The translations under genes were made by a program, and so were the position numbers. DNA of 64,000 nt from positions 1,336,602-1,400,601 of the forward strand of contig NZ_RQET01000004.1 of NCBI RefSeq assembly GCF_004769195.1, written 5' to 3'. This stretch comes from Leptospira fletcheri (GTDB taxonomy: Bacteria; Spirochaetota; Leptospiria; Leptospirales; Leptospiraceae). How positions within the stretch are numbered: position 1 is the stretch's first letter; each line of letters starts with the position of its first letter. Below, piece after piece: positions 20,381-36,137 of this stretch. The notes below the pieces were generated by a model. It searched no databases. It saw only the letters and a program-made list of their open reading frames with translations, and had not been told where the DNA came from.

Positions 20381-21238
20381 CTAACGTTCGCCAGTAATGA
20401 ATTCTTTGGAGGCGTATTTTTCCCGAAACAATCGATTCGTTTCGAGAAGCACGCTTTTGCGAAAGGGTCTGCCCGTCCTAGTACCGATCTTTTCCACCCC
20501 CAGATAATCCGCAAATAAAAGGGAAAGGTCCTTCTTGAATTTTGCCGGAGAGAATTCGGGAGGAAGAGAGGTCACGAAATCCCTGTGGGTCCGTCCTTCC
20601 CGGTATTCGGGTTCTTCGGGAGGGTGCGGAAGAAGATCCGATACGAGAGAGATCAATCTCGGATTTAGAATCAGAGTGCCGTGCTGCACGATGCATTCCT
20701 TTTTTCGAAACTGGGCGTTTCCGGAGATTTTTTTCCAGGCCTCGGAGGTTTCCGTCGCGAGATCCGATTTTCCCATCGCCTTGCTTTCTATGCCTTGGGA
20801 AGATAAGGCACGGCAAGCGATTCCTAATAGAATGGAATAGGAATTTCCCACAGGAAAGAGCTCCGGTTTTTCCCGGATCGAAACGAAGAGGCTGAAGTTC
20901 AGGTTCCAGCCGGGCTCGTGTACCACTGTTCCTCCTCCACTGGCTCTTCTTGCCACATACGGCGGAGATCCGGTCTTCGGTTTTTTGGAAAGGGGAAAGC
21001 GTTCGGCGAATCCGAAAAAAGTATCCAGGTTTTTCTGACCCGCAGTACGAATCGGATCTTCCGAAAGTCCGATCACGATGGATCTGGGATTTTCCCAAAA
21101 ACGGATCCCACCGAGGTATCCTTCCGCGACCAACCGTAAGGCCAACGCTTCTTCCAGAGCCAAATTGAAATGCGGGGTTCGGAGGGAAGTCTGGTCGAAA
21201 TAAAACGTGTCCCTGCCCGGAGAGAAAGGGTCATTCAT
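20381..21238 (-). CDS. Lipoate--protein ligase A / lipoyltransferase family protein
   Basis: 285 residues of the BPL/LPL fold. The lipoate ligase signature is present: FNLALEEALALRL, RFWENPRSIVIGLSE, RRASGGGTVVHEPGWNLNFS, and SDLA followed by KKISGNAQFRKKECIVQHGTL, where the first Lys of KKISG is the usual catalytic lysine. It would attach lipoate or octanoate to E2 subunits and GcvH; the lipoyl-bearing SucB is encoded 5 kb away. The family also includes octanoyltransferases (LipM), and sequence by eye does not separate them. The last 8 bases of the rhomboid gene overlap its start. Confidence 0.85.
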   Translation of the reverse strand: MNDPFSPGRDTFYFDQTSLRTPHFNLALEEALALRLVAEGYLGGIRFWENPRSIVIGLSEDPIRTAGQKNLDTFFGFAERFPLSKKPKTGSPPYVARRASGGGTVVHEPGWNLNFSLFVSIREKPELFPVGNSYSILLGIACRALSSQGIESKAMGKSDLATETSEAWKKISGNAQFRKKECIVQHGTLILNPRLISLVSDLLPHPPEEPEYREGRTHRDFVTSLPPEFSPAKFKKDLSLLFADYLGVEKIGTRTGRPFRKSVLLETNRLFREKYASKEFITGER

Positions 21239-22070
21239 CGGGATGGTAGTACTTGGAGGAAGCCTCTTTCAGGAATTTTTTTTCCTTTCTGCTCAAGGAG
21301 TTCATTCCGTCCCTCGAAATCTTTTCCAAGAGTCGGTCCACTTCGTCCTTGGCCTTTTCCCGGCTGACCATTTCCTCCTGCCATCGCTTCATTTTTCTTT
21401 TTTGCAGCCAGCGCGAAAGGGAAAAGGAAGGAAGTCCGAAATTGAATTTGTATTTCAGTTTATTATTGTAAAAGAAATACAGAGCTCCGAAGAGGGCGCC
21501 CCCTGCGTGTGCGGTCACGGCCACTCCGCTGGAGGAAGAGGTAAACCCGATCAAAACTAAAAGGATGAGGACGAAATACTTCGCTTTGATCGGAAAAATC
21601 GCGAAATAATAAAGTTCCCGATTCGGCCAAATCAGCGCAAAGGCGATGAGGAGTCCGTAGAGTCCGCCCGAAGCTCCGACGATGGTTCCTTGGGCAAATC
21701 CTAGGCTATGCGCCACTAAGGGGAGTATTCCTCCGCCTATGCAGGATACCAGATAGAATTTCAAAAAATTCCTGCTTCCCCAGTACGCTTCCAAGGTGGA
21801 GCCGAACATCCAAAGGGAAAGCATGTTGAAAAGAATGTGAAAGATGGAATTCGGATCATGGAGAAAGGCGTATGTGAGGACCTGCCACACGAAGAACTTG
21901 TGGAGAACGAATTCCGGGACGAGTCCGAAGATTCCCAGAAAAAGCCCGAGAGTCCCGGAAGAGGCCAGTTTCAGAATAAATTCCAAAACAAAAACTCCCA
22001 CATTCAAGAAGAGAAGTCTTCGAACGACGGGAGTCACTTCTATGCCGAATCCACTGGAGTAGTATGCCAT
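21231..22070 (-). CDS. Rhomboid-family intramembrane serine protease
   Basis: 279 residues with six membrane segments and a basic, charged C-terminal tail of ~70 residues. Catalytic features are intact: His78 and Asn82 (HILFN) for the oxyanion site, Ser134 in GASGGLYG, and His188 in AHAGG. It cleaves membrane-embedded substrates within the membrane plane; substrates are unknown. The cytosolic tail (RWLQKRKMKRWQEEMVSREK onward) looks coiled and is rich in Lys and Glu. First gene of a likely rhomboid-lplA-glyA transcript; divergent from the MBL gene. Confidence 0.92.
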   Translation of the reverse strand: MAYYSSGFGIEVTPVVRRLLFLNVGVFVLEFILKLASSGTLGLFLGIFGLVPEFVLHKFFVWQVLTYAFLHDPNSIFHILFNMLSLWMFGSTLEAYWGSRNFLKFYLVSCIGGGILPLVAHSLGFAQGTIVGASGGLYGLLIAFALIWPNRELYYFAIFPIKAKYFVLILLVLIGFTSSSSGVAVTAHAGGALFGALYFFYNNKLKYKFNFGLPSFSLSRWLQKRKMKRWQEEMVSREKAKDEVDRLLEKISRDGMNSLSRKEKKFLKEASSKYYHPDE

Positions 22071-22141
22071 ACCCCTCCTAGTTTTCCCGGTTCCTTCCGA
22101 TAGACAACCTAAATCCCGATTTTTGTTTCCTTTGACAGTCC

Positions 22142-23125
22142 GTGGCCGGTTTGGTAACTGTTCCTATTAGAGTGGAAATTCGTCTGTACGGCGTTCGGGG
22201 TTCCATCCCTTCCCCCATGGGAACGCCCGAATATAGGGAAAAGATTTTGACGATTTTGAAGATGGCTGAGTCTTCGGGAGGCAGAGCTTTTTCTTCTTCA
22301 GCGAGCTGGCTGGACTCTCTTCCCGGATATTTGAGAGGTGTGACGGGGGGAAATACCACTTGTTTGAGCGTCCGTTCCTCGGAAGGCGCTCTGGTACTGA
22401 TCGATATGGGAACCGGCGCCAGGATTCTGGGCGATGAAATGATCCAGGAGGAATTCGGTAAGGGGAAGGGGGAATGCTCCGTATTTTTTACCCACACTCA
22501 TTGGGATCATATCCAAGGGATTCCGTTTTTTAAACCCCTATACATTCCAGGAAATAAGTTTCTTCTCTATTCTTCCTTACGGGATTTCAAGGATCGGCTG
22601 GAGTCCCAGCAGGATCCCAGGTTTTTTCCCGTTTCCTTCGACCGATTTTCGAACCAATGCGATTTCCGCCTTCTTTCCAGAGGAGAAGCGGTACGGATCG
22701 GAGGCATGAAAGTGGAATGGCTTCCTCTCAAGCATCCGGGAGGTTCGACCGCTTACAAATTTACCGAGGGCGGCAAGAGTTTCATCTTCGCCACCGACGC
22801 CGAATATACCGGCGAGGATTTGCCTTTGATTTCGGAACAAAAGCCTTTCTTTCAGGGAGCCGATCTTCTCATCATGGATTCCCAGTATACCCTGGACGAA
22901 TCGTTCCAGAAATTCGATTGGGGCCATACTTCCTACACGATGGCGGTCAATTGTGCGGCAGGTTGGGAGGTCAAAACTCTGGCTCTAACCCACCACGAAC
23001 CTGCCTATTCCGATGAAATTTTAGGCATCATCTTGGATGACGCAAAAACCCATGCTGAGAATCTTGGCGCTAAGGACCTGAACATCGTCCTAGCCTCGGA
23101 AGGACTGAAATTCGAACTCGTATGA
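22142..23125 (+). CDS. MBL-fold metallo-hydrolase
   Basis: 327 residues from GTG 22142; GTG 22172, which begins exactly at the first strand ([15 protein letters not shown]), is an equally likely start. The metal-binding motif HTHWDH (His118, His120, Asp122, His123) is intact, followed by [19 protein letters not shown] and SQYTLDE. The N-terminal VRGSIPSP and GGNTTCLSV resemble MBL proteins annotated as class II cyclic nucleotide phosphodiesterases or PhnP/RNase Z relatives, but substrate cannot be assigned. Its stop overlaps the PBP1A start by 4 bases, so the two are translationally coupled. Confidence 0.82.
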   Translation: MAGLVTVPIRVEIRLYGVRGSIPSPMGTPEYREKILTILKMAESSGGRAFSSSASWLDSLPGYLRGVTGGNTTCLSVRSSEGALVLIDMGTGARILGDEMIQEEFGKGKGECSVFFTHTHWDHIQGIPFFKPLYIPGNKFLLYSSLRDFKDRLESQQDPRFFPVSFDRFSNQCDFRLLSRGEAVRIGGMKVEWLPLKHPGGSTAYKFTEGGKSFIFATDAEYTGEDLPLISEQKPFFQGADLLIMDSQYTLDESFQKFDWGHTSYTMAVNCAAGWEVKTLALTHHEPAYSDEILGIILDDAKTHAENLGAKDLNIVLASEGLKFELV

Positions 23126-25581
23126 ATCTTTTTAGCGACGGAATCCATCGTACTACGAAAATCCTGTTGGGAATCGCTTTAGCAGGGGGACTTTTTTTCG
23201 GGTACATCCTTTCCGAAGTGGATGAAGGCGGCGAGCTGGCTATGCTGGCCTCTTACCAGCCTACCACTCCGACCCGGTTGTACGACAATAACGGGATCGT
23301 GTTCGCGGAACTGTATCGTCACAAGCAGCAGCTCCTGAAATACCAAGATATTCCTCCGCACGTGATACAGGCCTTTCTCTCCGTCGAAGACAATAATTTC
23401 TTCAACCATTTCGGAATCGACTTCATAGCGATCGGTCGTGCCGCGATCGTGAACGTGCTTTCCGGTAGGATCAAACAGGGTGGATCCACTTTGACCCAGC
23501 AGTTGGCCAAAACAGTCCTGCAAAACAGAAAACGTTCCTTTATCCGGAAATTCGTCGAAGCTCTGTTTACCCTCCAAATCGAGCAGGAATATTCCAAGGA
23601 AGAAATATTAGAGATTTATTTTAATTTAATTTATCTCGGGCATGGAACCACCGGTTTGGCCTCGGCCGCAGACGTTTATTTCCACAAGGACGTGACGGAT
23701 CTGGACGTAGCCGAAGCTGCTCTTCTGGCGAGGTTGCCCAAGGCTCCGGTGGAGTATTCTCCCTACAAAAATCCGGCTGCGGCAAAGAGGGCGCATCTCG
23801 AAGTGCTGAAATTGATGGCGGGACAAGGCTTCCTTCCCGCAGACAAGGTCCGGACGATACACGACGAATTTTGGGAAAAATACTGGCCTGTGGTGATCAC
23901 CCAATCCCCCTCCCAATCCACCTGGGGAACGAAATTGAATCGGGCGCCGCATTTTACGGAATTCGTTAGACAGAAATTGTTAAAAGTACTGGGGGAAGAC
24001 CGGCTCTATAACGGCGGTCTAAAAATCTACACTACGCTGGATATACGTAAACAAGAGATTGCCCAGGAAGAACTCCGGAAGGTACTGAAAAAGCACGACG
24101 ATCTGGTTTCCGGGGTGACCGTGAATTACGCCGGAGGCGCCGATAGGTCTCTCGTCGGATTGTACGGTTTGTTGGGTACGGTTTTTCCGGTCGGCGTTCC
24201 TTTCGTCAGTAAGTTGGATGAAAAGGCAAACTTTCGCGTAGCACTCGAAAAGGATTTGATAGACGCAGTCGACCTTCTGGCTCTTTTTACTCCGGAAGCG
24301 GAAAACGAATCCTCCGCGTTTACCGAGTTTCAGAAACGTTCGGCAGTGTTCGGCAAGAACCTTCATGTGGAAGGCGCAGCGATCACCATAGATCATACGA
24401 ACGGTTATATACAGACTATGGTGGGCGGATACGAATTCACCCCCAAGAACCAGTTCAACCGAGCCGTCCAGGCGCGTCGCCAAACAGGTTCTTCCTTTAA
24501 ACCTTTCGTTTATGGCGCGGCCATTGCGGAACGAGCCGTGGGATCCGGAACCGGAATCATGGATGCTCCTCTTACGACCCTGACGGAGGAAGGGGAGGGC
24601 TGGTCTCCTCAGGATTTTGACGGGGATTTTCAGGGAATGGTTCCTCTGTCCCGAGCACTCTCCCTTTCTTTAAACATCGTCTCCGTTCAAGTTTTGCTTA
24701 GGACGGGGGCGGATGCGGTTATTGATTTTGCTTCTCGTTTAACAAAGGCTGATAAAAGTCGCTTTCCGTCCAGCCCTGCTCTTGCCTTGGGGATCGCGGA
24801 ATTGACGCCCTACGAAATGGCCGTGGGTTATTCCATCGTCGCGAACAAAGGGCGGAACGTGATTCCTTTTGCCGTACGTTACGTCATAGACCAGTCCGGA
24901 AACGTAATTTATAACGAAGAGGAAAGGGTCCGCCAGGAATTGGAAAAGGAAAGAGAAGACGGTTCCATTCAGGTGATCAGCGAAGGGACGGCCTATATTC
25001 TCAGAAAAATGTTGATGATGGTCGCGATGGCCGGGACCGCCACCGACGGACTGAGAAATCCGGAAAAAGGGAATTATAGAGGGGTAGCGGCAGGTAAGAC
25101 CGGATCCACCTCTTCGTTTACCAACGCTTGGTACTGCGGCTTCGACCCTAGATCGACTACGGTGATCTGGATGGGTTTTGACAAGAGCTCCATCTCTTTG
25201 GGAAGAGGGCAGGCCGCTTCCGTCTTAGCGGTTCCGGTTTGGGGAAGAATGTACAATCGTTTTTACGGAGGACAAGGATACCCGGAATTCGGAAACGAAC
25301 ACGGGGAAGATCCGGCTCCGGAAGAAGTTCAAAACGGCGGTACTTGTGCCTATAACGGGCTTACACCTAAGCCAGGGGTTTGTCCTCTCACTCAAAATTT
25401 GACCTTAAAACCGATCACCGTTGCGGGAGTTACCAAATCCGTACAAGGAAACCGACAATGCGACGGAGACAGGGACCACCATCGGTCCATCGATTTCCGA
25501 GAATTTCTACAGCAGGAATACCAGATCAGCGACGAAGAAATCGGCAAAACCGAACGGAAATTCAAACCGAAAACCGATTGA
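23122..25581 (+). CDS. Class A penicillin-binding protein (PBP1A type, bifunctional)
   Basis: 819 residues with one N-terminal membrane anchor ([20 protein letters not shown]). The glycosyltransferase family 51 domain has the catalytic Glu89 in [13 protein letters not shown], then [15 protein letters not shown] and [16 protein letters not shown]. The transpeptidase domain has SSFK (Ser457, Lys460), a SLN motif (SLSLNIVS) and KTG (Lys659 in [11 protein letters not shown]). It polymerises and cross-links peptidoglycan in the periplasm. The region between the domains (about 330-430) is longer than the minimal linker. Coupled to the MBL gene upstream. Confidence 0.95.
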   Translation: MNLFSDGIHRTTKILLGIALAGGLFFGYILSEVDEGGELAMLASYQPTTPTRLYDNNGIVFAELYRHKQQLLKYQDIPPHVIQAFLSVEDNNFFNHFGIDFIAIGRAAIVNVLSGRIKQGGSTLTQQLAKTVLQNRKRSFIRKFVEALFTLQIEQEYSKEEILEIYFNLIYLGHGTTGLASAADVYFHKDVTDLDVAEAALLARLPKAPVEYSPYKNPAAAKRAHLEVLKLMAGQGFLPADKVRTIHDEFWEKYWPVVITQSPSQSTWGTKLNRAPHFTEFVRQKLLKVLGEDRLYNGGLKIYTTLDIRKQEIAQEELRKVLKKHDDLVSGVTVNYAGGADRSLVGLYGLLGTVFPVGVPFVSKLDEKANFRVALEKDLIDAVDLLALFTPEAENESSAFTEFQKRSAVFGKNLHVEGAAITIDHTNGYIQTMVGGYEFTPKNQFNRAVQARRQTGSSFKPFVYGAAIAERAVGSGTGIMDAPLTTLTEEGEGWSPQDFDGDFQGMVPLSRALSLSLNIVSVQVLLRTGADAVIDFASRLTKADKSRFPSSPALALGIAELTPYEMAVGYSIVANKGRNVIPFAVRYVIDQSGNVIYNEEERVRQELEKEREDGSIQVISEGTAYILRKMLMMVAMAGTATDGLRNPEKGNYRGVAAGKTGSTSSFTNAWYCGFDPRSTTVIWMGFDKSSISLGRGQAASVLAVPVWGRMYNRFYGGQGYPEFGNEHGEDPAPEEVQNGGTCAYNGLTPKPGVCPLTQNLTLKPITVAGVTKSVQGNRQCDGDRDHHRSIDFREFLQQEYQISDEEIGKTERKFKPKTD

Positions 25582-25780
25582 AGTTTCTTTCTTGATTCGG
25601 GTTCGCTCGGGAAAAATCCGATTCGTTTGATGGAATCGAAGCGTCGAATTCTTTAGGAGAAGGTTATTTTCCGCAAACTGCGGTTTTGCCAAGAACCGCT
25701 TTACAGAATTTTTCGACTTACGGAAAGTGAAATGGAGGCGGTCTCAGAATGGGACAGATAACTGCCTCCGCAGGATCAAG

Positions 25781-27016
25781 ATGTCGATAGAGATCAAGGT
25801 TCCCGAAATGGGCGAATCCATTACGGAAGCAACCATAGCAAATTGGGTTAAAAAAGAAGGCGAACGAGTAGAACAGGACGAGGTCCTGGTAGAACTGGAA
25901 ACCGACAAGGTGACCATGGAGGTCCCGGCCCCTTCGGCGGGTGTCCTCCAAAAGATCAATAAGAAGCCGGGGGACACGGTCAAAATCAAGGAAGTCATCG
26001 GACTCATTGATCCAGCCGCCACCGCCTCAAGCACTCCTCCTCCTTCCTCCTCCTCGCAGCCAGCAAAAACAACTCCAGCATCTACCTCCTCGAACACGGG
26101 AACCACTAACGAAACTCTTCCTCCCGCCGTCCGGAAACTGATAGATGATAACGGCTTGAATCCTACTTCCATTTCCGGCAGCGGAAAGAACGGTCAAATC
26201 ACCAAGGAAGACGTGTTGAATGCGATCGCCAACAAATCTTCCGCTGCGCCTGCCGCCGCAGCTACACCGGCAAAAGAAATTCCGAAAGCGGTTCCTGCCG
26301 CAAGCCGGGGAAATCTTCCGAGAGAAAACGTCGTTCCGATGACGAAACTCCGGCAAACCATCGCAAATCGATTGGTTAACGCACAACATAACGCTGCTCA
26401 CCTAACTACGTTTAACGAAGTGGATATGAGCGCGGTGATGGATCTTCGAAATAAATATAAGGATAAGTTCAAAGACGCGCATAATATCGGTCTGGGTTTC
26501 ATGAGCTTCTTTACGAAGGCGGTTATCGGAGCCTTAAAGACGATTCCGGCTATTAATGCGGAGATCCGCGGAACAGATACGGTATATAAGAATTATTATG
26601 ATATCGGTGTCGCTGTAGGCGGACCGAAAGGGCTTGTCGTTCCGATCGTTCGAGACGCCGATCTTTTGAGTTTCGCTCAGATTGAATCCGAAATTGCCCG
26701 TCTTGCCAATAAGGTGAAAGACGGCAAGATAGAGCTTTCCGAGATGGAGGGCGGGACCTTTACCATTTCCAACGGCGGAATCTACGGGTCCATGATGTCG
26801 ACTCCGATCCTGAATCCGCCCCAGAGTGGAATTTTAGGACTTCATAATATCGTAAAACGTGCCGTAGTGGTGAACGATCAGATCGTCGTCCGTCCGATGA
26901 TGTATCTTGCGTTGTCCTACGATCACAGAATCGTGGACGGCAAGGAAGCCGTGACCTTCCTCGTGAAGGTAAAAGAAGCAATCGAAGATCCTACCCGCTT
27001 GCTGTTGGAAGTTTAA
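25781..27016 (+). CDS. sucB: Dihydrolipoyllysine succinyltransferase, E2 of 2-oxoglutarate dehydrogenase
   Basis: 411 residues from ATG 25781, which starts at the lipoyl domain ([17 protein letters not shown]); an upstream ATG at 25727 adds 18 unrelated residues. The lipoyl lysine is Lys43 in [10 protein letters not shown] Pro/Ala/Ser/Thr-rich linker (about 85-105) precedes the E3/E1-binding domain ([13 protein letters not shown]), a second linker, and the catalytic domain ending with [11 protein letters not shown] (His-x3-Asp-Gly). First gene of sucB-lpd-sucA, 12 bases before lpd. Confidence 0.96.
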   Translation: MSIEIKVPEMGESITEATIANWVKKEGERVEQDEVLVELETDKVTMEVPAPSAGVLQKINKKPGDTVKIKEVIGLIDPAATASSTPPPSSSSQPAKTTPASTSSNTGTTNETLPPAVRKLIDDNGLNPTSISGSGKNGQITKEDVLNAIANKSSAAPAAAATPAKEIPKAVPAASRGNLPRENVVPMTKLRQTIANRLVNAQHNAAHLTTFNEVDMSAVMDLRNKYKDKFKDAHNIGLGFMSFFTKAVIGALKTIPAINAEIRGTDTVYKNYYDIGVAVGGPKGLVVPIVRDADLLSFAQIESEIARLANKVKDGKIELSEMEGGTFTISNGGIYGSMMSTPILNPPQSGILGLHNIVKRAVVVNDQIVVRPMMYLALSYDHRIVDGKEAVTFLVKVKEAIEDPTRLLLEV

Positions 27017-27028
27017 AGGATAAAAGGA

Positions 27029-28432
27029 ATGGCCGAAGAATTCGACGTACTTGTGATCGGCGCTGGACCCGGAGGATATGTAAACGCGATCCGGGCCGCT
27101 CAGTTGGGTTTAAAAACCGGAATCATCGAAAAAAGAAAAACGCTGGGGGGAACCTGTCTGAACGTAGGTTGCATTCCTTCTAAAGCGTTATTGGACTCTT
27201 CGGAGGAATACCATAAGGTTCTCCATAAAGTCCAGGACCACGGTATCGGAGTCGGAAAAGTCTCTCTCGATCTGAACCGTTTGATGGAACGAAAAAACCA
27301 AGTCGTCAAAGAGGTCACCGACGGGGTGGACTATTTGATGAACAAAAATAAGATCATCCGTTACGAAGGCTTCGGCAAACTTCTCGGTGGAGGAAAAGTC
27401 GAGGTCTCTCTGGCCGACGGAAAAAAAGAAACCCTATCCGCTAAGAATATCGTGTTGGCCACCGGTTCCGTTCCTATCGATATTCCCGGACTGCCTGTAG
27501 ACGGAAAAACCATCATTACTTCGGACCACGCGATCGATCTCCGCTCCGTTCCGAAAAAATTGGTCATTATCGGAGCCGGTGTCATCGGGTTGGAATTGGG
27601 TTCCGTCTGGGGAAGGCTCGGCGCGGAAGTCACGGTAGTAGAACTTCTCCCCGGATTGCTTACCAACGTAGATCGGTCTTTCGGAAATCTGTTGCAACGC
27701 AGTTTGGAAGGGCAGGGATTCAAATTCCTGTTCGAACACAAGGTGCTGGGCGCCAGCCCGGGAAAATCCGGGGCGAAAGTCAAAATTGCCGCCCCCGACG
27801 GAAAGGAATCCGAACTGGATGCGGACATCGTGCTCGTTGCCGTAGGTCGCCGCCCGTACATCGAAGGGATCGGTTTGGAGGCTGCCGGGGTCCAACTTAC
27901 GGAACGGAAGCGGATCCAAGTGGACGGCCATTTCCGAACGAATGTTCCAGGCGTTTATGCGATCGGAGACGTGATCGACGGACCCATGTTGGCGCATAAA
28001 GCGGAAGAAGAGGGAGTTGCACTGGCGGAGTTGATCGCCGGGCAGTCCGGTCACGTAAATTATGCAGCGGTTCCTTATATCGTTTATACCTGGCCCGAAA
28101 TGGCCTGGGTAGGAAAAGGAGAAGAGGAATTGAAGGCCGCGGGTGTAGAATATAAAACGGGCAAGTCTTTATTTAAGCCGAATGCAAGAGCCAAAGCGAT
28201 GAACGAGGCCGAGGGCCAAGTCAAGATATTGGCGGATAAAAAAACGGATAAGATCCTGGGAGCCTTCGTGTTCGGGCCCCGCGCTTCGGATATGATCGCC
28301 GAACTCGCGGTTGCCGTGGAATTCGGAGCCTCCTCCGAGGACGTAGCGAGATCCTTCCACGCGCATCCTACCTTATCCGAAATTGTAAAAGAAGCGGCTA
28401 TGGCCGTAGATAAGTGGGCGATTCACGCTTAG
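27029..28432 (+). CDS. lpd: Dihydrolipoyl dehydrogenase (E3)
   Basis: 467 residues. FAD-binding [17 protein letters not shown], redox-active disulfide Cys43/Cys48 in [16 protein letters not shown]-binding [25 protein letters not shown] site GVYAIGDV, and the C-terminal dimer-interface active-site HAHPTLSE. It reoxidises dihydrolipoamide on SucB with NAD+. Lies between sucB and sucA with gaps of 12 bases each side, so dedicated to this complex, though it could serve others. Confidence 0.97.
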   Translation: MAEEFDVLVIGAGPGGYVNAIRAAQLGLKTGIIEKRKTLGGTCLNVGCIPSKALLDSSEEYHKVLHKVQDHGIGVGKVSLDLNRLMERKNQVVKEVTDGVDYLMNKNKIIRYEGFGKLLGGGKVEVSLADGKKETLSAKNIVLATGSVPIDIPGLPVDGKTIITSDHAIDLRSVPKKLVIIGAGVIGLELGSVWGRLGAEVTVVELLPGLLTNVDRSFGNLLQRSLEGQGFKFLFEHKVLGASPGKSGAKVKIAAPDGKESELDADIVLVAVGRRPYIEGIGLEAAGVQLTERKRIQVDGHFRTNVPGVYAIGDVIDGPMLAHKAEEEGVALAELIAGQSGHVNYAAVPYIVYTWPEMAWVGKGEEELKAAGVEYKTGKSLFKPNARAKAMNEAEGQVKILADKKTDKILGAFVFGPRASDMIAELAVAVEFGASSEDVARSFHAHPTLSEIVKEAAMAVDKWAIHA

Positions 28433-28444
28433 GGAGTTTTCATC

Positions 28445-31216
<2,772 letters not shown>

Positions 31217-31272
31217 GCGATATCGGAATCGAATGTGGAACCATCGATTCCGAAAGTTTTCAAATAAGAAGC

Positions 31273-31674
31273 ATGCCTCCTAGCGAACCGGTACTTCTGG
31301 CACTGATTTTTGCGGACCGCGTCATCACGGAAGATAACGGGAAGCGTGGAATCATCGGAACCTTTACCAAATTCTTCGCCCAGCAATTTCCGGTGGTTTT
31401 TCCGCCCTGGGGAATTTATATCTGCGTTACGAATTTAACTCCGGGAGATCATGAGTTTTCTCTGGAACTCGAATTTGCCGACACTTCGGAAAAGGTAATC
31501 GGAGTGGGGGGAACCATCCGAGTGAATAATGGCTCGGAGCCGGTGGAGATGGGGATTCCGATTCCGCACGCGGTATTTCCGAAAGAGGGAAGGTACATTT
31601 TGCTCCTGAAGATCAGCGGAGAAATCGTGGGAAGTAGGCCCCTGTGGGTCGAGCAAGTCCCTTCTCCCGTATAA
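31273..31674 (+). CDS. Conserved hypothetical protein (DUF6941-like)
   Basis: 133 residues, no signal peptide or membrane segment. The opening LALIFADRVITEDNGKRGIIGTF and the later FPPWGIYICVTNLTPGDHEF and PIPHAVFPKEGRYILLLKISGEIVGSRPL resemble a family of small beta-rich cytosolic proteins that I recall as DUF6941; the number is from memory and needs a profile check. Function unknown. It lies 56 bases after sucA and converges with the Ppx/GppA gene. Confidence 0.6.
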   Translation: MPPSEPVLLALIFADRVITEDNGKRGIIGTFTKFFAQQFPVVFPPWGIYICVTNLTPGDHEFSLELEFADTSEKVIGVGGTIRVNNGSEPVEMGIPIPHAVFPKEGRYILLLKISGEIVGSRPLWVEQVPSPV

Positions 31675-31692
31675 AAGGATCGTATTTTAATT

Positions 31693-33246
31693 TTACTGAA
31701 AGAGCGGAACCAAGCCGTAAGCTGACTCGAACGGATCCGCTTGTTCCTCGCAAGCCCATAGTTCCAGACTCTTGTCGTATCCGGACTTCGCGATTAAGGA
31801 GAAGATCGCCTGGTTTTTTCTGGTTTGGCATTTCACGGATTCGATGAATCCCTGCCGATTCCGATTGCAGGCGCTTGCGATCCGCAATATTCCCGATAAT
31901 TTCATCACGATATCTTGTTCCCGAAATCCGATCCGCTGGAACTCCCTATGCTTCGTTTTCGGGCCGCTTTTTCGGTGATACCTTGCGGTAAGAGCGATGA
32001 TTTCGATTTCTCCCCAGGTAAATCCAAGCATTGCTTCCGAATTTCGGATCAGATAATAACTGTGTTTGTGATAAGCGGAGTGGGAAACGAAGAGTCCGAC
32101 TTCGTGCAGAAGGGCGGCGGCTTCCAGCAATTCCCTTTCCTCTTTTCCTAGTCTGTGAACTCCGATCAATTGGTCGAAGAGGTCCAACGCAAGTTTGGCG
32201 ACATGCCTGGCGTATTCCTCCTCCCTCGTAAAGGAGATCAGCAGATTGTGCACCGATTTCTGCCGAATATCGTCCAAATGACGGGAATGCTCGTCGTCCT
32301 GGAAATGCTCCCATTTTCGGATGGTATCGTAAATGATGCCTTCCCGTAGAGCGAGTTCGGACACGGTCATCTCTCGGAGATCCAACTGCTGGAACAGTTC
32401 CTCTAAAATCAGCACACCCCCTACGATGATATCCGAACGTTTGGAATCGAAACCCGGGATTTTGGCTCTTTTTTTGGAAGTATCCGCTTCTAGGATGAGA
32501 TTCTTCGTTTTTCGGAATTCCGCGGCGGAAAACGTATAATGATTCAAGGGTCGCTCTTCCTGTTCCCCCTCGAATGCACGGGTGATCCCCGCGACCGCTT
32601 GTACGGTTCCCGAAGATCCTACGATCACGTCCGGCTGCAGATCCCGGATTACCTTACGGAAGGGTAGAATCATTTCCTCTATGTAAAGTTTGCATTTTTT
32701 CACATCCGAGGCGGAGAGAGGATCGGTTTTTAGGAATTTTTCGGTAAGTCGTATGGCGCCGAGTTTGAAGCTTTTGGAGAACAGAATATCTCCCCGGTAC
32801 CCTACAAGTACTTCGGTGCTCCCTCCGCCTATATCGATCATGAGAATCTTTTTATCGAAAACGGGGAGGCCTTGTAGTACTCCGAAATAGATGAGACGGG
32901 CTTCTTCGTAGCCGCTGATCACGTCGATCCGGATTCCCGCCTCTCTCCAGGCTGCTTCCTGAAAAGCGGACCGATTCGAGGCTTCTCTCAAGGCGGAAGT
33001 GGCGACGGCGCGGATTTCCGCCTTGCTGTTTTCCGCTAAAATCTTAAATCTTTTTAAACAATCGATGGCTCTGCGAAAGGCCGGCGGGTCGATTTCTCCG
33101 CCTTCCTCCAGGCCGCTTCCCAGGCGGACGTTTTCTTTTTCTCTGGCCAGGGCTTCAAAGGTTCCATTTTCACGGACCCGGACCACGATCATGTGAAATG
33201 AGTTCGTACCGAGATCGATGGCAGCTAGGGTGTTTGCCCGGACCAT
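31693..33246 (-). CDS. Ppx/GppA phosphatase family protein with C-terminal HD domain
   Basis: 517 residues from ATG 33246, which begins right before the first phosphate-loop strand ([18 protein letters not shown]); longer starts would run into the mreB promoter area. The ASKHA fold motifs are present: [28 protein letters not shown] and [13 protein letters not shown]. The C-terminal part (about 330-517) is an HD-type helical domain ([24 protein letters not shown]). Family members hydrolyse polyphosphate and/or pppGpp; which one this does is not clear. Divergent from mreB. Confidence 0.9.
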   Translation of the reverse strand: MVRANTLAAIDLGTNSFHMIVVRVRENGTFEALAREKENVRLGSGLEEGGEIDPPAFRRAIDCLKRFKILAENSKAEIRAVATSALREASNRSAFQEAAWREAGIRIDVISGYEEARLIYFGVLQGLPVFDKKILMIDIGGGSTEVLVGYRGDILFSKSFKLGAIRLTEKFLKTDPLSASDVKKCKLYIEEMILPFRKVIRDLQPDVIVGSSGTVQAVAGITRAFEGEQEERPLNHYTFSAAEFRKTKNLILEADTSKKRAKIPGFDSKRSDIIVGGVLILEELFQQLDLREMTVSELALREGIIYDTIRKWEHFQDDEHSRHLDDIRQKSVHNLLISFTREEEYARHVAKLALDLFDQLIGVHRLGKEERELLEAAALLHEVGLFVSHSAYHKHSYYLIRNSEAMLGFTWGEIEIIALTARYHRKSGPKTKHREFQRIGFREQDIVMKLSGILRIASACNRNRQGFIESVKCQTRKNQAIFSLIAKSGYDKSLELWACEEQADPFESAYGLVPLFQ

Positions 33247-33436
33247 AATTTCCGCTATGTTTCCCTCCCCCCGCGGTGTTTCCAATTTGTTTTTCGTTTT
33301 TTTTGTTTTGGAATTGCCCGTATGACTTGCGCAAGAAATATTGAATTGAATCAACGGCTGAAAAATCCTGATGATTTTTCCGTTCTTCGCAGATAATACA
33401 AAGAGAAAGCCCTGAAAGTGGCAGAAAGGGAAAGTA

Positions 33437-34459
<1,023 letters not shown>

Positions 34460-34521
34460 TATTCGAATCGAGCGCTTTCGAGCGAACGTTGACGACCGCG
34501 AATTCCTAACCTAGATCGTTT

Positions 34522-35637
34522 ATGCTTTGGATCCAAGTCAGCAAGAGTAAGGAAGCGGTTTCCCTAATCTTTTGCATCGTATTTTCTCTTCTTTCTCTTA
34601 CGTTTAAGAGTAACGTACTGGTTCGAGGGATCGCAAGTTTCCAACGGGTAGGGGACACAGTCTCCGGTTCCATAGACGGAATCGGTTCCTTCTTTAAAGG
34701 CGCCTATACCAAATTGGAATCTTTCGAAACCGTGAGACAGGAAAGGGACGCCTGCGTCGCGGCAATGGACGATTACAAACTTCTTCCCCAGGATTTGGAT
34801 CGTCTCGGTCGGGAAAACGAAACGTTACGGAGGGAACTCCGTTTTAATACCCGTCAAAAATATCCGAACGTAAAGGCGGAAGTTCTTTCCGTCCGCTTGA
34901 ATTCCATTTATAGAACCATCATCATTGACAAGGGTTCCGAGGCAGGGATCAAACCGTACATGCCGGTCACCGCCAGGACGGTGGACCAAAAGGGAGAAAT
35001 CATAGAAGCGTTAGTCGGAAAGGTGATCGCGGTCACCGGAGGTTCGGCGGTCGTCCAGCCTTTGGTCAATTCCAACTTCAACATGGGTGTTTCCATTCCG
35101 GACAGCAATCTTTGGGCCAACCTTTCGGGAAATTCCGGAAGAGGGACCGAAGCTCTGATGAATTATATCGATAGCGGTATCGTGATCGATCCGAGGGTTT
35201 TTGGAGATTATCCGATGGGTCCCACAGAGATGATCCAATATACGGAGTCCTTGAGTAAAATCGGCAAGGCGGTCTATTCCTCCGGTTCTTCGGGAGTATT
35301 TCCCCCGGGAATTCCTGTCGGAATCATCACCGAAGAAGGACCTCGCAACGGAAGTTTTAAGACCGCGTTTCTGAAACCGTTCGTACGTTTCGAACTACTG
35401 GAATCCGTAACCATCTTGATGAAACTTCCCGAGAAATGGGCCGAAACCTGGCCCGAAGGGCAGAATATCAATATCGAGAATCCGTATTTCGGGGAATTGA
35501 ATTATCCGAAGGAGGAAAGGGAGCCGAAAACTCCGACGAATCCGGGCATCACTCCTCCTATTCCTCAGAATAAAAAACAAGGGCAACCTAAATCCGACAA
35601 AGGTCCCGGATTCTCGGACGAGGAGCAGACGGAATGA
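34522..35637 (+). CDS. mreC: Rod shape-determining protein MreC
   Basis: 371 residues. One N-terminal membrane segment ([18 protein letters not shown]), a coiled coil (~70-115, ending in [19 protein letters not shown]) and the periplasmic MreC beta domain ([33 protein letters not shown]..., [19 protein letters not shown]). A ~60-residue Pro/Lys/Gln-rich C-terminal tail extends beyond the usual domain end. Its stop overlaps mreD by 4 bases. Confidence 0.93.
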   Translation: MLWIQVSKSKEAVSLIFCIVFSLLSLTFKSNVLVRGIASFQRVGDTVSGSIDGIGSFFKGAYTKLESFETVRQERDACVAAMDDYKLLPQDLDRLGRENETLRRELRFNTRQKYPNVKAEVLSVRLNSIYRTIIIDKGSEAGIKPYMPVTARTVDQKGEIIEALVGKVIAVTGGSAVVQPLVNSNFNMGVSIPDSNLWANLSGNSGRGTEALMNYIDSGIVIDPRVFGDYPMGPTEMIQYTESLSKIGKAVYSSGSSGVFPPGIPVGIITEEGPRNGSFKTAFLKPFVRFELLESVTILMKLPEKWAETWPEGQNINIENPYFGELNYPKEEREPKTPTNPGITPPIPQNKKQGQPKSDKGPGFSDEEQTE

Positions 35638-36137
35638 TCCTCGAATACGTCGTCATCGCTGCCGGTATCTTTATCTCCCACTTTCTAAACGGTACCAATA
35701 CCCTGGAAATTTGGGGAAATAAGCCGGATTTTATGGTGCTATTCGTTCTCTTTTTTGCACTCAGAAAGGGAGCCCTGGCCGGTCTGTGGATCGGATTTTT
35801 CGGAGGCCTACTCTCCGATTCCGGCTTGGGGGGAGAGATCGTAGGAAACGTCATGACCTATAAAATCGGTCTACATTCCCTGACGTTCTGCTTGATGGGG
35901 TATCTCATCGGAAAGTTTGCCCGGTCCGCATATCACGAAAATTATCTTTCGATTACCCTGTATTCTTTGGTGATCACTCTCGTTACAAGGGTTGCGACCT
36001 ATTTCCTATTTTCGCTTTTCTTTCACGAGAATTTAAGCTATTCTATCTTCAGTACTTCGATTTACAACGCGATCATCGCGCCGTTGTTCTTTTATTTACT
36101 CGGAAAGCTGTACAGACTGGAACAAGTGGAGGCTTAA
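35634..36137 (+). CDS. mreD: Rod shape-determining protein MreD
   Basis: 167 residues, five or six predicted membrane segments. The conserved pattern [40 protein letters not shown] matches the MreD signature (KPDlllllv...G...GFxxGLxxD). It works with MreC to connect MreB with the PBP2/RodA synthase. Overlaps mreC by 4 bases and abuts pbp2 directly. Confidence 0.9.
   Translation: MILEYVVIAAGIFISHFLNGTNTLEIWGNKPDFMVLFVLFFALRKGALAGLWIGFFGGLLSDSGLGGEIVGNVMTYKIGLHSLTFCLMGYLIGKFARSAYHENYLSITLYSLVITLVTRVATYFLFSLFFHENLSYSIFSTSIYNAIIAPLFFYLLGKLYRLEQVEA

Noticed and set aside
33247..33354. N-terminal extension of the Ppx/GppA protein
   Set aside because: The extra 36 residues are Lys/Thr-rich and unlike the family; the ATG at 33246 lies just before the first strand.
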